From positions 1 to 64,000 of the forward strand of contig MGUG01000031.1 of assembly GCA_001799845.1 (NCBI GenBank): DNA of 64,000 bases, read 5' to 3'. The notes beneath the pieces are model-generated. The model had not been told where the DNA came from, ran no database searches, and saw only the letters and a list, made by a program, of their open reading frames with translations. Both the position numbers and the translations under genes were made by a program. Below, piece after piece: positions 8,330-17,195 of the stretch. Every line of letters begins with the position of its first letter. The first letter of the stretch is position 1. Source of the DNA: Elusimicrobia bacterium GWC2_64_44 (lineage in GTDB: Bacteria > Elusimicrobiota > Elusimicrobia > Elusimicrobiales > UBA9959).

Positions 8330-8513
8330 CCCCAGCAGAAAACTTTGAAAGCCCGGCGGAGACCGCAGGGGGCAGGGTTAGCAAAACCTTCCGAAGGCCG
8401 AGGCTTGCGTAAGCGCCGAGGCCTGAGGCAGAGTGAGCGCACGGTGTGCGCGAACGCGTTTTGCGTTCCTGCCCACTGCGGTAGGCCGCCACCATGGCTT
8501 AGACCTTGCCGTT
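8330..8513. other. Convergent gap with hairpin-dense element (candidate structured RNA or intergenic repeat)
   Basis: The region holds a chain of short perfect stems. GCGG/CCGC is at 8356-8366, CCTT/AAGG at 8387-8397 and GCTT/AAGC at 8403-8414. A three-way junction is closed by GGCAG (8427-8431) with CTGCC (8469-8473). It encloses GCGCAC/GTGCGC (8437-8451, 3-nt loop) and GAACGC/GCGTTC (8452-8468, 5-nt loop) with no unpaired base between the two arms. No U-tract follows on either strand and no tRNA, RNase P, tmRNA or SRP signature was recognised. It may be a 3' processing or stability element shared by the two convergent transcripts, or a dispersed repeat. Confidence 0.4.
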
Positions 8514-10427
8514 CTAGAACGAGTAGTTGTAGCGCGTCAGCAGGTTCAGCTCGTTGCCCTCTATCGCCGGGTTGTACTTGTCGGTCTTGGAGAGCATGCC
8601 CACGCCGAAGGTCAGCTTGGAGGCCCTGCTTTTCAGCCAGATGGTCTCGAAGTTCACCGACATGGTGCCGGTCTCCGACGGGAAGGTCGGGGAATCGTTC
8701 TTGCCCGAGGACAGCGAGGTCCAGAGCTGGAAAGCGAGCGACCGCCCCGGCAGGGCGTAGGCCACGTTGCCGTTGACGGTGTTGTTGCTGGCCGTAGACG
8801 AGTCGAACTTGTCCTTGGTGCCGGAGGTCACGAAGCCGGCCGAGGCCGACAGGCGCGGCGACATCCTAAACGAGCCCGACAGCGAGATCAGCGAAGTGTC
8901 CAGGTCGTGCGAGAAGCCGGTATTGTCCACGAAAGCGCTGCTCTGCACCGAGGCGTTGAGGTTATGCGCGCCCACGGGCTGCAGCACCGAGAAGCTCAGC
9001 GTGGTGGTCTTGTTGTCCTGCGCCGCGGCCGGCTTGCCCAGCGCGGTGTTCATCATATAGGACACCGAGAGCATGGTGGCGCCGAACACCTTGGTGGTGT
9101 TGGACACGTTGGTCTGGGTCTGCGTCGTGGTGGTCTTGGCCGGGTCGTTCTGCAGATTGTCCGTGTAGGTATTGTAGGAGACCGCCACGCTGCTCCAGCT
9201 GGCCAGCGGGATGCCCAGCTCGGCGTCCAGGGTGTTGCGGTCGGGGATCACCGACGGGGCCGCGAAAGAGACGAACTTGGTGCCCACACTGGAATAGGCG
9301 GCCCGCGCGGTCAGCAGCTCGCCGCGCCACTTCAGCTCCTGCTTCCAGGCCGTGCCGCTCGTTGAGGCTGCAGCGTTCAGGTCGGCCTTGTAGGCGCTCG
9401 CCTGCACGTCGGCCAGGTAGGTCAGGCGCGGGTGGGCCTTCCACTCGGCCATGGCGCCGTAGACCAGGCTCGACTGCGGCACCAGCACGACGGCGCGGGT
9501 GTCCTGCGTGATAGAGAATTCGTCGTCGCGGCTCAGCACCGCGTCGGCCGAGAGCTTGAGGGTCGGCTTTACCTGGTAGGAAGCCTTGAACCCGCCGGCG
9601 TAGCGCGCGAAGCGGCCGGCCGTGGTCAGCGTCGGCTCTTCCGGCGAGACTATGCGGCCCATCAGCGCGGTCCAGTAGAACTTGCCGCGCGTGCGCTCGA
9701 ACAGCACACCGCGCATGCCCTGGCCCTCCATGGACAGCGAGGTCAGCGTGGGCGACACGTCGCCCAGGCTCAGCGTGCCCCACGGCGCGTAATAGTTCAG
9801 CAGCACCAAGTTGGGCGTGATCGGCCGGTGATAGGTGTGCACCAGGTAGGTGTTGAACAGGAACGAGGACTGCTTGATCTTGCCCACGATATTGGCAGAG
9901 GTGATGCCCTGGTGATGGCCCCAGCCGTCGGGGCTGGCGTTCTTGTAGGTGAACGAGACGTCGCCGCCGAACTTCACTTCCTGCTCGGGCGGCGGCTTGA
10001 ACTGGCGCTCTACCACCTGGAAGCCGCGGTAGTCGGTCTCCAGCAGGCGCTTGCCGCTCACCACCAGGAAAGCGCGGTACAGCAGGCGGCGCCCGGCGAA
10101 CATCTCGGGCACCAGGAAGGGGATCTGCACGCCGTGCGCCATGCCGGGCGCGACGTTCTCGGCGGGTGTGACGGGGTCGGTCTTGGCGACGAACTTCTTT
10201 TCCTCGCCCTCCATGGTGTAGACCTCGGCCTCCCAGTAATAGGTGCCGGGCGCCCAGGCGGAAGCGCCGGTATTGACCACCAGCGTCTGGAACATGATCT
10301 CGTCGCCGGCCATCACCGGGTCGGGCGCGGCCACCGTGAATTGCAGGCTGGCGGCCCCGTTAGCGCGCGCCGTCAGCGGGCAGGCGGCCAGCAGCAGCAG
10401 CGCGGCGATAGTTTTAGTAAAGCTCAT
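8514..10427 (-). CDS. Predicted outer-membrane beta-barrel protein
   Basis: A 637-aa protein with a signal peptide (residues 1-22, ending ARA). Residues about 28-140 form a CARDB/Ig-like domain with hydrophobic-polar alternation (LQFTVAAPDPVMAGDEIMFQTLVVNTG). The remainder is a long series of amphipathic beta strands rich in Ser, Thr, Tyr and Ala, ending in an aromatic terminal strand (LNLLTRYNYSF) as expected for a BAM-inserted barrel. No specific porin or receptor family was recognised. It is the last gene of the minus-strand surface cluster, 54 bp after the PorV-like gene, with AAGGAT before the ATG. A role in export or anchoring of the cluster's large proteins is inference from position only. 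Confidence 0.72.
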   Translation of the reverse strand: MSFTKTIAALLLLAACPLTARANGAASLQFTVAAPDPVMAGDEIMFQTLVVNTGASAWAPGTYYWEAEVYTMEGEEKKFVAKTDPVTPAENVAPGMAHGVQIPFLVPEMFAGRRLLYRAFLVVSGKRLLETDYRGFQVVERQFKPPPEQEVKFGGDVSFTYKNASPDGWGHHQGITSANIVGKIKQSSFLFNTYLVHTYHRPITPNLVLLNYYAPWGTLSLGDVSPTLTSLSMEGQGMRGVLFERTRGKFYWTALMGRIVSPEEPTLTTAGRFARYAGGFKASYQVKPTLKLSADAVLSRDDEFSITQDTRAVVLVPQSSLVYGAMAEWKAHPRLTYLADVQASAYKADLNAAASTSGTAWKQELKWRGELLTARAAYSSVGTKFVSFAAPSVIPDRNTLDAELGIPLASWSSVAVSYNTYTDNLQNDPAKTTTTQTQTNVSNTTKVFGATMLSVSYMMNTALGKPAAAQDNKTTTLSFSVLQPVGAHNLNASVQSSAFVDNTGFSHDLDTSLISLSGSFRMSPRLSASAGFVTSGTKDKFDSSTASNNTVNGNVAYALPGRSLAFQLWTSLSSGKNDSPTFPSETGTMSVNFETIWLKSRASKLTFGVGMLSKTDKYNPAIEGNELNLLTRYNYSF

Positions 10428-10481
10428 CTGTTGTATCCTTAAGCGCCATCAATTCTTCCAAATTTCACACGCACCCGCAAA

Positions 10482-11426
10482 TCAGAACTTCATCGCGAGC
10501 GACACGCGGTGCGCGCTGCCCAGCTCGCCGTAGGGCGCGAGCGCGTAGTCCATGGAGAACTCCCCCAGGTTGAGCCCGATGCCCGCGAAGAAGCCGAAGA
10601 GGCTCGAGACCCCGCCGGCGCCGCCGCCCAGCTCAGTGCCCAAAATGGCGTCCCGGTCCTCGGACGAGGAGGTTTTGTAGCCGGCGCGCAGGCGGAAGTT
10701 CTCGGCCGCGCGGTACTCGGCTCCCAGGCGCAGCGAGGGGCCGTCGTCGTTGGGGAAGTCCGCCTGCGCGGCCAGCAGCAGCGGCGCGCCCGACAGCTCC
10801 GCCGAAGCCCCGGCCCTGAAGGTGAGCGGCAGCGGGAAGGCGTCGCTGCGGAACTTTATCTTGGTGCCGAAGTTGGTCAGCGCGGCACCGTACTTTACGC
10901 GCGAACCTTCGGGCTTATAGAGCGCGCCCAGGTCTGCCGCGGCCGCGTGAGCGGACACCCCGCCTATCTTCTGCCCTACGTATTTCACGGCGGCGCCGAG
11001 GCTTAGCTCGCCGTAGTCGAATCCGCGCCCGACCGTAAGAGCCAGGTCCCGCGCGGTGAAGTCGCCTGTGGCGGCGCCCAGGTCGTCGCGCCCTTCCATC
11101 TGGCCGGCCGAGAAATAGGTGACGCCGAAAGCCCAGGGGCGCGCCATCAGCGCCGCCTGCGAGACGCCCATATCCTGGATATGCCAGGCGTGAGAGAACA
11201 TCGCTATCTTTGGCTCGGGGATGCCGCTCCAGGCGAGGCCCGCGGGGTTATAGTGCAGCGCCGAGGCGTCGTCGGCCACCGCGGTGAAGGCCTCGCCCAT
11301 GCCCAGCGCCCGGGCCCCGAAACCCAGCCGCAGGAACTGCGCGGCCGAGCTCTCCGCCGCCCCGGCCGGGGCCGCCGCGAAGGCCGCCGCCAGCGCCGCC
11401 GTGATGAATGTTATGCGCGTTTTCAT
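10482..11426 (-). CDS. PorV/PorQ-family outer-membrane protein
   Basis: A 314-aa protein with a signal peptide (to about residue 23). The block FLRLGFGARALGMGEAFTAVADDASALHYNPAGLA directly after it is the diagnostic N-terminus of PorV/PorQ family (UPF0164-like) outer-membrane beta-barrels of the FadL type; the C-terminus (HRVSLAMKF) is an aromatic-ended strand. In Bacteroidota, PorV is the type IX secretion shuttle that binds C-terminal sorting domains of cargo. Relatives occur in other phyla without a proven role. AGGGA precedes the ATG. Here it sits in the same run as two proteins with FlgD/type-A-like C-terminal domains, which makes a cargo-handling job plausible but unproven. Confidence 0.82.
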   Translation of the reverse strand: MKTRITFITAALAAAFAAAPAGAAESSAAQFLRLGFGARALGMGEAFTAVADDASALHYNPAGLAWSGIPEPKIAMFSHAWHIQDMGVSQAALMARPWAFGVTYFSAGQMEGRDDLGAATGDFTARDLALTVGRGFDYGELSLGAAVKYVGQKIGGVSAHAAAADLGALYKPEGSRVKYGAALTNFGTKIKFRSDAFPLPLTFRAGASAELSGAPLLLAAQADFPNDDGPSLRLGAEYRAAENFRLRAGYKTSSSEDRDAILGTELGGGAGGVSSLFGFFAGIGLNLGEFSMDYALAPYGELGSAHRVSLAMKF

Positions 11427-11448
11427 ATAGGTTCCCTAAATAAGCCGC

Positions 11449-13173
11449 TTACTTGCCTCCGACGTCTATGCGGTTGAACTCCGCCTTGCCTTCCACCAGG
11501 TCGTAGGTCTTGAAGACATAGGGCACGGCCGGCGTGGGGCCCGTGGCCTCGGTCATGTAATAGTCGAACACCGTCACCTCGCCCAACTGCCGCCGCGCTA
11601 TGATGCGCACGCTGTCGGCCTTGTTGTCGGCGCCGGCTATGATGCCGACGATGGTCTTCTCGCCGAAGTCCACCTTGGGCGCTTCCTCGCTGGACAGCGT
11701 CTCCCAGACCTTCTGCCAGGCGCGCTTGCCCTTTACGGTATAGAAGAAAGGCGTAGCGGATTTCACCGCCGTGGTGAAGCCGCTCCACTCCTGGTCCTTG
11801 CCCTTCTCAGCGGGCGCGAGCTCCAGATCCAGCTCCTTCTCCTCGTCGGGCAGCGCGGCGCTGCCCTCGGCGGAGGCCGCGAGCGCCGCCGCGGTGCCCT
11901 GCACCGGGTCAGCGATGGCGGCCCCGGAGAGCGAGGCCTCGCCGTTGATCAGCGCCAGCATCACGGCGTTCAGCTCGCCCTCGGTGCAGTTGGTGCACTC
12001 TATGCTGTCGAAAGTGTAGCCGTCGAGCGCGCGGGCCGCGTCGGGACCGAGGCGCCTGATGATCTCCTCCCACATCTCCTGGTAGCTCAGCTTGCGCGTC
12101 TCTTTCGTTCCTTCCACCGCGCCCTGGCCGGCGCCGCGCGAGATCAGCTTGGTCTTGCAGTTGTCCGGGATATTGTCGTCGAACACGTCCACGCAGGCCA
12201 CCGCAAGGCCCTCTTCCTGCCCGGGCGGCATGAAAGCCTTGAAAGAGCGGTTCTCTTTGGCCCCGGCCATCAGCATGGTGATGTCCTTGGGGGATTCCGG
12301 CGAGGGCAGGCCGCCCAGCGTCATCTTTAGCGCCACGTTGGTGACGCTTTGCCCGCCGGTGTTCTGCACCACCACCATGAACTGCATCTCCTGCGTGAGA
12401 TCGGTGCCGCCGCCTATGAGCTCCAGCGAGGTCACGGCCACGTTCTTGGACTGCGACGCGGACTCCGACTTCAGCGAGAAGCTGTAGGCGTTGCTCTCGG
12501 CTATCTTGGTGCCGGCCGCGTCGAGGCCTTCAACCTTCCAGTAATAGAGCGACGGGTCCATGGACAGCTTCTCCGTCTCGTCGAGATTTTCGGGATAGGA
12601 GTACATGCCGGAGGCCGAGTTGCCCTGGTGCTTGAGCGGGTACAGGCCGGGGCCCTCGCCCACGGTAACCTTGTAGGTGCTGGCGCCGCTGGCCACCCAG
12701 CGGAAGGTGAGCGGCTTGTCGGTCAGGCCGCGCGCGCCGTTGGGCGGGTAGATCAGATTGATGTTGGGGCTGGAGATCTGGAACGACGCCTCCTGGATGA
12801 CGGTATCCACGCCCAGGCGGGCCTCGGCGCGGAACTTGTAGACGCCGGGCACGCTGTAGAAGCGCGCTATCGCCACCCCGGAGAGCTGGCTGTTGGAGTT
12901 GCCGAGCGTAGCGCGGGCCGAGTTGCCCTCGTGCCGCAGCACCGCCCCGCCGGAGGGGTTATAGACGGTGAAGATGAACTGGATCATGCTGTCGCTGGCC
13001 ACGGAGTTGGAGACGATCTGCCGCAGCGCGATGGTCTCCGTGTTAGTGAAGGTGGTGCGCGAGTTGCCGGAGCCGTCCAGCGCGGCCACCCCCGCCGCCG
13101 TCAGCGCCGCCCGGGCCGGGACCGCCGCCAGCCCGGCCGCCGCAGCGAGAACGAAAATTTTCATAAGCTTCAT
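11449..13173 (-). CDS. Secreted protein with CARDB-like and PrcB-like C-terminal domains
   Basis: A 574-aa protein with a signal peptide (about 1-22). Residues about 25-230 hold Ig-like segments, including one with the pattern INLIYPPNGARGLTDKPLTFRW. Residues about 237-330 look like a CARDB domain (VAVTSLELIGGGTD...VVVQNTGGQSVTNVALKM). Residues about 468-565 resemble the C-terminal domain of PrcB protease-complex subunits: a WQKVWETL helix, then PKVDFGEKTIVGIIAG and a final PYVFKTYDL strand. Between them lies an Ala/Glu-rich linker. The function is unknown; PrcB-like domains occur in secreted accessory proteins of cell-surface proteases. The start has GAGAGGT 7 bp upstream. Gaps are 22 bp to the PorV gene and 20 bp from the preceding gene, which implies one operon. 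Confidence 0.62.
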   Translation of the reverse strand: MKLMKIFVLAAAAGLAAVPARAALTAAGVAALDGSGNSRTTFTNTETIALRQIVSNSVASDSMIQFIFTVYNPSGGAVLRHEGNSARATLGNSNSQLSGVAIARFYSVPGVYKFRAEARLGVDTVIQEASFQISSPNINLIYPPNGARGLTDKPLTFRWVASGASTYKVTVGEGPGLYPLKHQGNSASGMYSYPENLDETEKLSMDPSLYYWKVEGLDAAGTKIAESNAYSFSLKSESASQSKNVAVTSLELIGGGTDLTQEMQFMVVVQNTGGQSVTNVALKMTLGGLPSPESPKDITMLMAGAKENRSFKAFMPPGQEEGLAVACVDVFDDNIPDNCKTKLISRGAGQGAVEGTKETRKLSYQEMWEEIIRRLGPDAARALDGYTFDSIECTNCTEGELNAVMLALINGEASLSGAAIADPVQGTAAALAASAEGSAALPDEEKELDLELAPAEKGKDQEWSGFTTAVKSATPFFYTVKGKRAWQKVWETLSSEEAPKVDFGEKTIVGIIAGADNKADSVRIIARRQLGEVTVFDYYMTEATGPTPAVPYVFKTYDLVEGKAEFNRIDVGGK

Positions 13174-13193
13174 AAAAGTTACCTCTCAATTTC

Positions 13194-16100
13194 CTACCTT
13201 ACTATCGCGAACTTCTTCACCGTCTTCCGGTATTCGCCGGTGGGCTCGTACTTCACCCGCGCCGCGTACATATAGACTCCCGAGGCCACGCCCGACGGGA
13301 TGTTCCAGGTGGCCTCGGCGACGCCCCCGGTCACGGTGAAATCCGCGTCGCTGAATTCCTTTATGGCCCGCCCGGCCAGGTCGAACACGGTCAGCTGCTT
13401 GAGCACCGGGAACTGGTCGCTCTCCAGGTGGAAGGTCACCACGCGGCGCGCCGGGTTGGGGTAGGCGTAGACCTTATCGGAGCGCAGCAGCTCGCCCAGC
13501 GGGCTCAGGCGCAGGTCCTGGCCGGGGGCCAGCGTTACCTGCAGCAGCTTGGAGCCGCCGGCGCCGTCGGGCACCTTCAGGGAATACCGGCCCGGCAGCA
13601 AATTGCTTATCAGGAAGCGCCCGCCGGCGCCCACCGGGGCCACCGCCACCAGGCGGCTGCCCTGGTAGAGCTCAACGGCCGCGCTTGCCGCCGCGAGGGG
13701 CCGGGCGCCCAGCGCGCTCAGCCGGTAGGCGGACAGCTCACCGCCTACGCTCGCCAGCTCGAAATCCACGGACAGGGTGAACAATACCTCGGCGTAGCCC
13801 GTAGGTATCTGGTCGGACGCCACCGAGCTGGTGAAGCCGTCGGAGAGCCAGGTGGCCTCCACCCGGTAAATGCCCTCGCCGAGTGCCGGCAGCGTGAAGC
13901 TGCCGCTGCCGTCGTCCACCGTATAGGCGGTCTTCACCACGGCCAGGTTGCGGTCTATGGCCTCTATCATCACGCCCGTCACCCCGGCGCCGGCCGCGGT
14001 GTAGACGTTGCCGGCTATGGAATCGGCCAGGCTGGGCGCGGCGCGCCCGGAGGCCAGCGGCGATGCCGAAGACCAGTTGCCGGCCTCGTCCATGGCCCAC
14101 ACCTTAAGGTAATAGGTAACCCCGGGAGTGAGCCCGGAGAGCAGATGATACTGCGTAACCCCGGGGATCACGCCCGAGGTGGAGATGGCAACCTGGTTCA
14201 TGGCGGAAGTTGTGCTGAAGGCCGCGCCGGCCCACGTAGAGTAATTGATGGCGAACCAGCTGTTGTCCGACAGGTTCCCCAGCGCCCCGTCGTCGCCGGG
14301 GGCTGACCAGGTGGCCAGCAGCCGGCCCGGCAGTACGCCCGTTGCGGCAGAAGAGAAGGCGATAGCGCCGGGAGACACGGTGTCGCGCACGGTGAAGGTG
14401 GTGGCGTAGATGCCGGCCGCGGCCTCGTTGGCCGGCACCGCGCCGTCCCGCGGGACGGCGTAGACATAATAGGTAGCGTTGTGCTGCAGCGCGCCGCGCA
14501 GCGCGCCGTCGGGGTAGAAGTTCCAGTTAGCCCCGCCGGCCGTCATGGTGGAGACAGCGGAATTGACCCAGGCCCCGGTGAAGAAGTTCCACCATTTCAG
14601 GTCCGCGGCCCGGCGCAGGGTCAGGCCGACATAGGGCACGCCGGAGTTGGGCCCCGCATCGGCCGCCGTGCCCGAGATCACCGCCGGGGTTTCCAAGGTG
14701 GCGTTAGCCGCCGGCGCGGTGATGAAGGCCGTGGGGACGCTGGCGTCGTAGGTGAAGGTGGCCGTGGCGTATGGCACCGAGAAGTTCTGCGCGGTGTCGC
14801 TCGAGCGGGCCACCACCTGGTAGGCTGTGCCTGCCGCCCACGCTATACCCGAGGTGTCGTAAGTCCACGCGTTGGTGCCCGCGGCCTGCAGCCACACCGG
14901 CGTGGCGGAGAGGAAATCCACGCCGTTCCAGTAATTATTATTACCCAGGTGCCGTATCGTTATCTCGCTGCCGGCTATGGGGTATTCCAGGTTGGGCGCG
15001 GCGGTGCCGGCCACGGCGGAGAGCGAGGAATGGAAGCCGGCCGAGGGCGCGGTCAGCCGCACCTCGGGCCCGCTGGTGTTCTTGAGCACCAGGAAGGCGT
15101 CGGTGATGGCGACGGAGTTGCCGGCCCCGTCGAGCGCCCGCACGGAGATATAGTTGGTAACGCCGCTCGCGAGCGCGCCGAAGCTCAGCGCCCACGGCCC
15201 GTTATAGAAGGTGGCGCCGGGGGTGAGCCCTGGCAGCTGGGTCCAGGGCAGCAAGTCGGCACCGGCGGTGCCCGCGGCGGAAGCGGCGCTGTACTCGGCG
15301 GCGTAAAGCCCGGAGCCGCCGGCCGCGTCGTAGAAATTCACGGCGTAGACGGCGCCCGGGTCGGTCTTGCGCCAGACCGTCTCGCCGCCCTGCAGGTCCG
15401 TTATCGTCGGGGCCGCGGTGTCCTTGAGCACGTAGAAGGCGTCGGGCGCGTCCGTGAAGTTGCCCACCCCGTCGTAGGCCCGCACCGAGATATAGCTGGT
15501 GCCGGAGGGCAGCAGAGCCCACTGCGCGGAGGTGAACCCCCAGTTGGTCGTGTAGGAATTGGCGTTTATATTGGTGACGGCGTCGCTCCAGTCGAAGCCC
15601 AGCGTACCGGTGCCCGCCGTGCCGGTAGTCGCGCGCACCTGCAGGCGCTCCAGATAGGAGCCGCCCGTGTCGGTCAGGTCGACGTTATATACCGCGGTAT
15701 TGGCGCTGCGCCAGTTCATGTCTCCGGCCTGGCCGTTGGTGATGACCGGCGCAAAAGTATCCGCGCCGGCCAGCGTGACCGTGGAACCGAGCGGCGTCCA
15801 GACGGTTTCGGCGCCGGCGGCGTTGCGGGCCTTGGCGCGGAAGTAATACGTCGTCTCAGGCTCCAGGCCGGCGGCGGTTATGGCCACGAGCGGCGACCAG
15901 CCCGGCCCCGCCGTGAACGCGCCTCCGAAAGCGGGGGCGGTGGAGGCCTGGGCGAAGTACTCCGTGACTGGCGGGTTGCCGTTGGCCAGCCACTGCACGC
16001 CGACCGAGAAGGCCCCGAGGGCGGAGAAGGTTTCCGGCGCCGCAAGCGGGGCCGCGGCGGGAGTCATGGCGGCGGGCAGCGCGGCGGCCAAGCCGGCCGT

Positions 16101-17138
16101 GCCGGCCGCGTTCAGCGCGGCGACGCGCAGGTAATGGGTCACGTTCGGCGTCAGTCCGGAGAAGGCCGCTGTGACGTCCACCGTCAGCGAAGAGCCCTGC
16201 ACAGTGGCGAAGCTGTCGGTTGAGTACTGCAGCAGGTAGCGGGTCCCTGCCGGGTTGCCGCTGGTACCCCAGCAGGCCGCCAGCGTGACCGAGCTGATAC
16301 CGCAGAGCGAAACGGGTGAAGGCGTGACCGCCGTGGTGACGGTGGAGCCGAACAGCGAGTAGGGAGTCTCGTCGCCGTAGTCGCCGATGGCCTTGAGCCT
16401 CACGTAATAGGTGGAGTTGGGCGAGAGGCCGGTGAAGGTGTGGCTGGAGCCGGTCACGTTGGCGAAGCCGCCGGTGAGGAAGCCCGGATCGGCGCCGAGC
16501 TGCACGAAGTGCAGCGTGCCGGGCGCGTTGGCCCCCGCGGCCCAGGCGACGGTGAGGCTGGAAGAGAACACGGCGGTGAAGCCCTGCGGCGTGGGCGTGG
16601 CCGGCAGCGTCTGGAACGAGGCGGCCGGCGAGTAGGCGGTATAGTCCTCACCCAGGTACGAGGCGCGCAGGCGCGTATAATAAGTGGTATTGCCAGTCAG
16701 CCCGGCCAACGGCGCCGGCCAGCCGACGGAGGAAACAGCTATGACGGCCCCGCTGGCAAAGCCCATCACGGTGGAGGTCTGTATCTCGTAGAGCGTCGCG
16801 GAAGGATTCGGATCGCCGCCGAGGCCGCTTACCGCGGCTGAGGCGGAGAAGACCTGACTGTGCGAGATGGAGAAAGGATTCGACGGAACTTTAGAAAAAT
16901 AACCGCTCTCCACTTCCGTCCCGCCGGAGCCTGCCGTAGAGACCGCCACCTGCCCCAGCGACCCGGACAGCACAAAATTCCCGCCGGCCAGTTCCACGGA
17001 GCCCGCGCCCCCCGTCGCCAGGTCGTCGGATATCTCTAAGGTCCCTCCGGTCTTGGGCACCCCGCCCCAGCTGAAAGCGGCCAAGGCAAAGCCCAGCGGC
17101 GCGCTCAACAGCGCCCGCCGCAGGACTTTGAAATTCAT
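13194..17138 (-). CDS. Large secreted FN3/Ig-like protein with FlgD-type C-terminal sorting-like domain
   Basis: The protein has 1314 aa from the preferred ATG at 17138, which has AAGG 5 bp upstream and starts a normal signal peptide; an in-frame ATG at 17156 adds six residues. After the leader comes a short repeat-like segment (GSVELAGGNFVLSGSLGQVAVS), then at least four FN3-like domains (about residues 90-460) recognisable by the LTPNTTYYLR-type turn. Ig-like domains with DTAAPTI starts follow, then another FN3 unit, a CnaB/carboxypeptidase-regulatory-like domain (about 1045-1105), a small beta domain, and finally a FlgD-Ig/type-A-sorting-like domain. The last begins at VYAYPNPARR (about 1222) and ends KKFAIVR. 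It is probably exported and surface-attached. The last 250 or so residues closely parallel the end of the 8434-aa protein. No catalytic domain was recognised. Confidence 0.8.
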   Translation of the reverse strand: MNFKVLRRALLSAPLGFALAAFSWGGVPKTGGTLEISDDLATGGAGSVELAGGNFVLSGSLGQVAVSTAGSGGTEVESGYFSKVPSNPFSISHSQVFSASAAVSGLGGDPNPSATLYEIQTSTVMGFASGAVIAVSSVGWPAPLAGLTGNTTYYTRLRASYLGEDYTAYSPAASFQTLPATPTPQGFTAVFSSSLTVAWAAGANAPGTLHFVQLGADPGFLTGGFANVTGSSHTFTGLSPNSTYYVRLKAIGDYGDETPYSLFGSTVTTAVTPSPVSLCGISSVTLAACWGTSGNPAGTRYLLQYSTDSFATVQGSSLTVDVTAAFSGLTPNVTHYLRVAALNAAGTAGLAAALPAAMTPAAAPLAAPETFSALGAFSVGVQWLANGNPPVTEYFAQASTAPAFGGAFTAGPGWSPLVAITAAGLEPETTYYFRAKARNAAGAETVWTPLGSTVTLAGADTFAPVITNGQAGDMNWRSANTAVYNVDLTDTGGSYLERLQVRATTGTAGTGTLGFDWSDAVTNINANSYTTNWGFTSAQWALLPSGTSYISVRAYDGVGNFTDAPDAFYVLKDTAAPTITDLQGGETVWRKTDPGAVYAVNFYDAAGGSGLYAAEYSAASAAGTAGADLLPWTQLPGLTPGATFYNGPWALSFGALASGVTNYISVRALDGAGNSVAITDAFLVLKNTSGPEVRLTAPSAGFHSSLSAVAGTAAPNLEYPIAGSEITIRHLGNNNYWNGVDFLSATPVWLQAAGTNAWTYDTSGIAWAAGTAYQVVARSSDTAQNFSVPYATATFTYDASVPTAFITAPAANATLETPAVISGTAADAGPNSGVPYVGLTLRRAADLKWWNFFTGAWVNSAVSTMTAGGANWNFYPDGALRGALQHNATYYVYAVPRDGAVPANEAAAGIYATTFTVRDTVSPGAIAFSSAATGVLPGRLLATWSAPGDDGALGNLSDNSWFAINYSTWAGAAFSTTSAMNQVAISTSGVIPGVTQYHLLSGLTPGVTYYLKVWAMDEAGNWSSASPLASGRAAPSLADSIAGNVYTAAGAGVTGVMIEAIDRNLAVVKTAYTVDDGSGSFTLPALGEGIYRVEATWLSDGFTSSVASDQIPTGYAEVLFTLSVDFELASVGGELSAYRLSALGARPLAAASAAVELYQGSRLVAVAPVGAGGRFLISNLLPGRYSLKVPDGAGGSKLLQVTLAPGQDLRLSPLGELLRSDKVYAYPNPARRVVTFHLESDQFPVLKQLTVFDLAGRAIKEFSDADFTVTGGVAEATWNIPSGVASGVYMYAARVKYEPTGEYRKTVKKFAIVR

Positions 17139-17195
17139 GGCCGCCTTAAGGTTCATGACGAAGTTTTACCAGTTCCCCTCACGCCGTGACCGTTT

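Noticed and set aside
8330-8513. Hairpin-dense gap considered as RNase P RNA, tmRNA, SRP RNA or tRNA
   Set aside because: None of their conserved core sequences or a cloverleaf could be found, and the length is too short for the first two.
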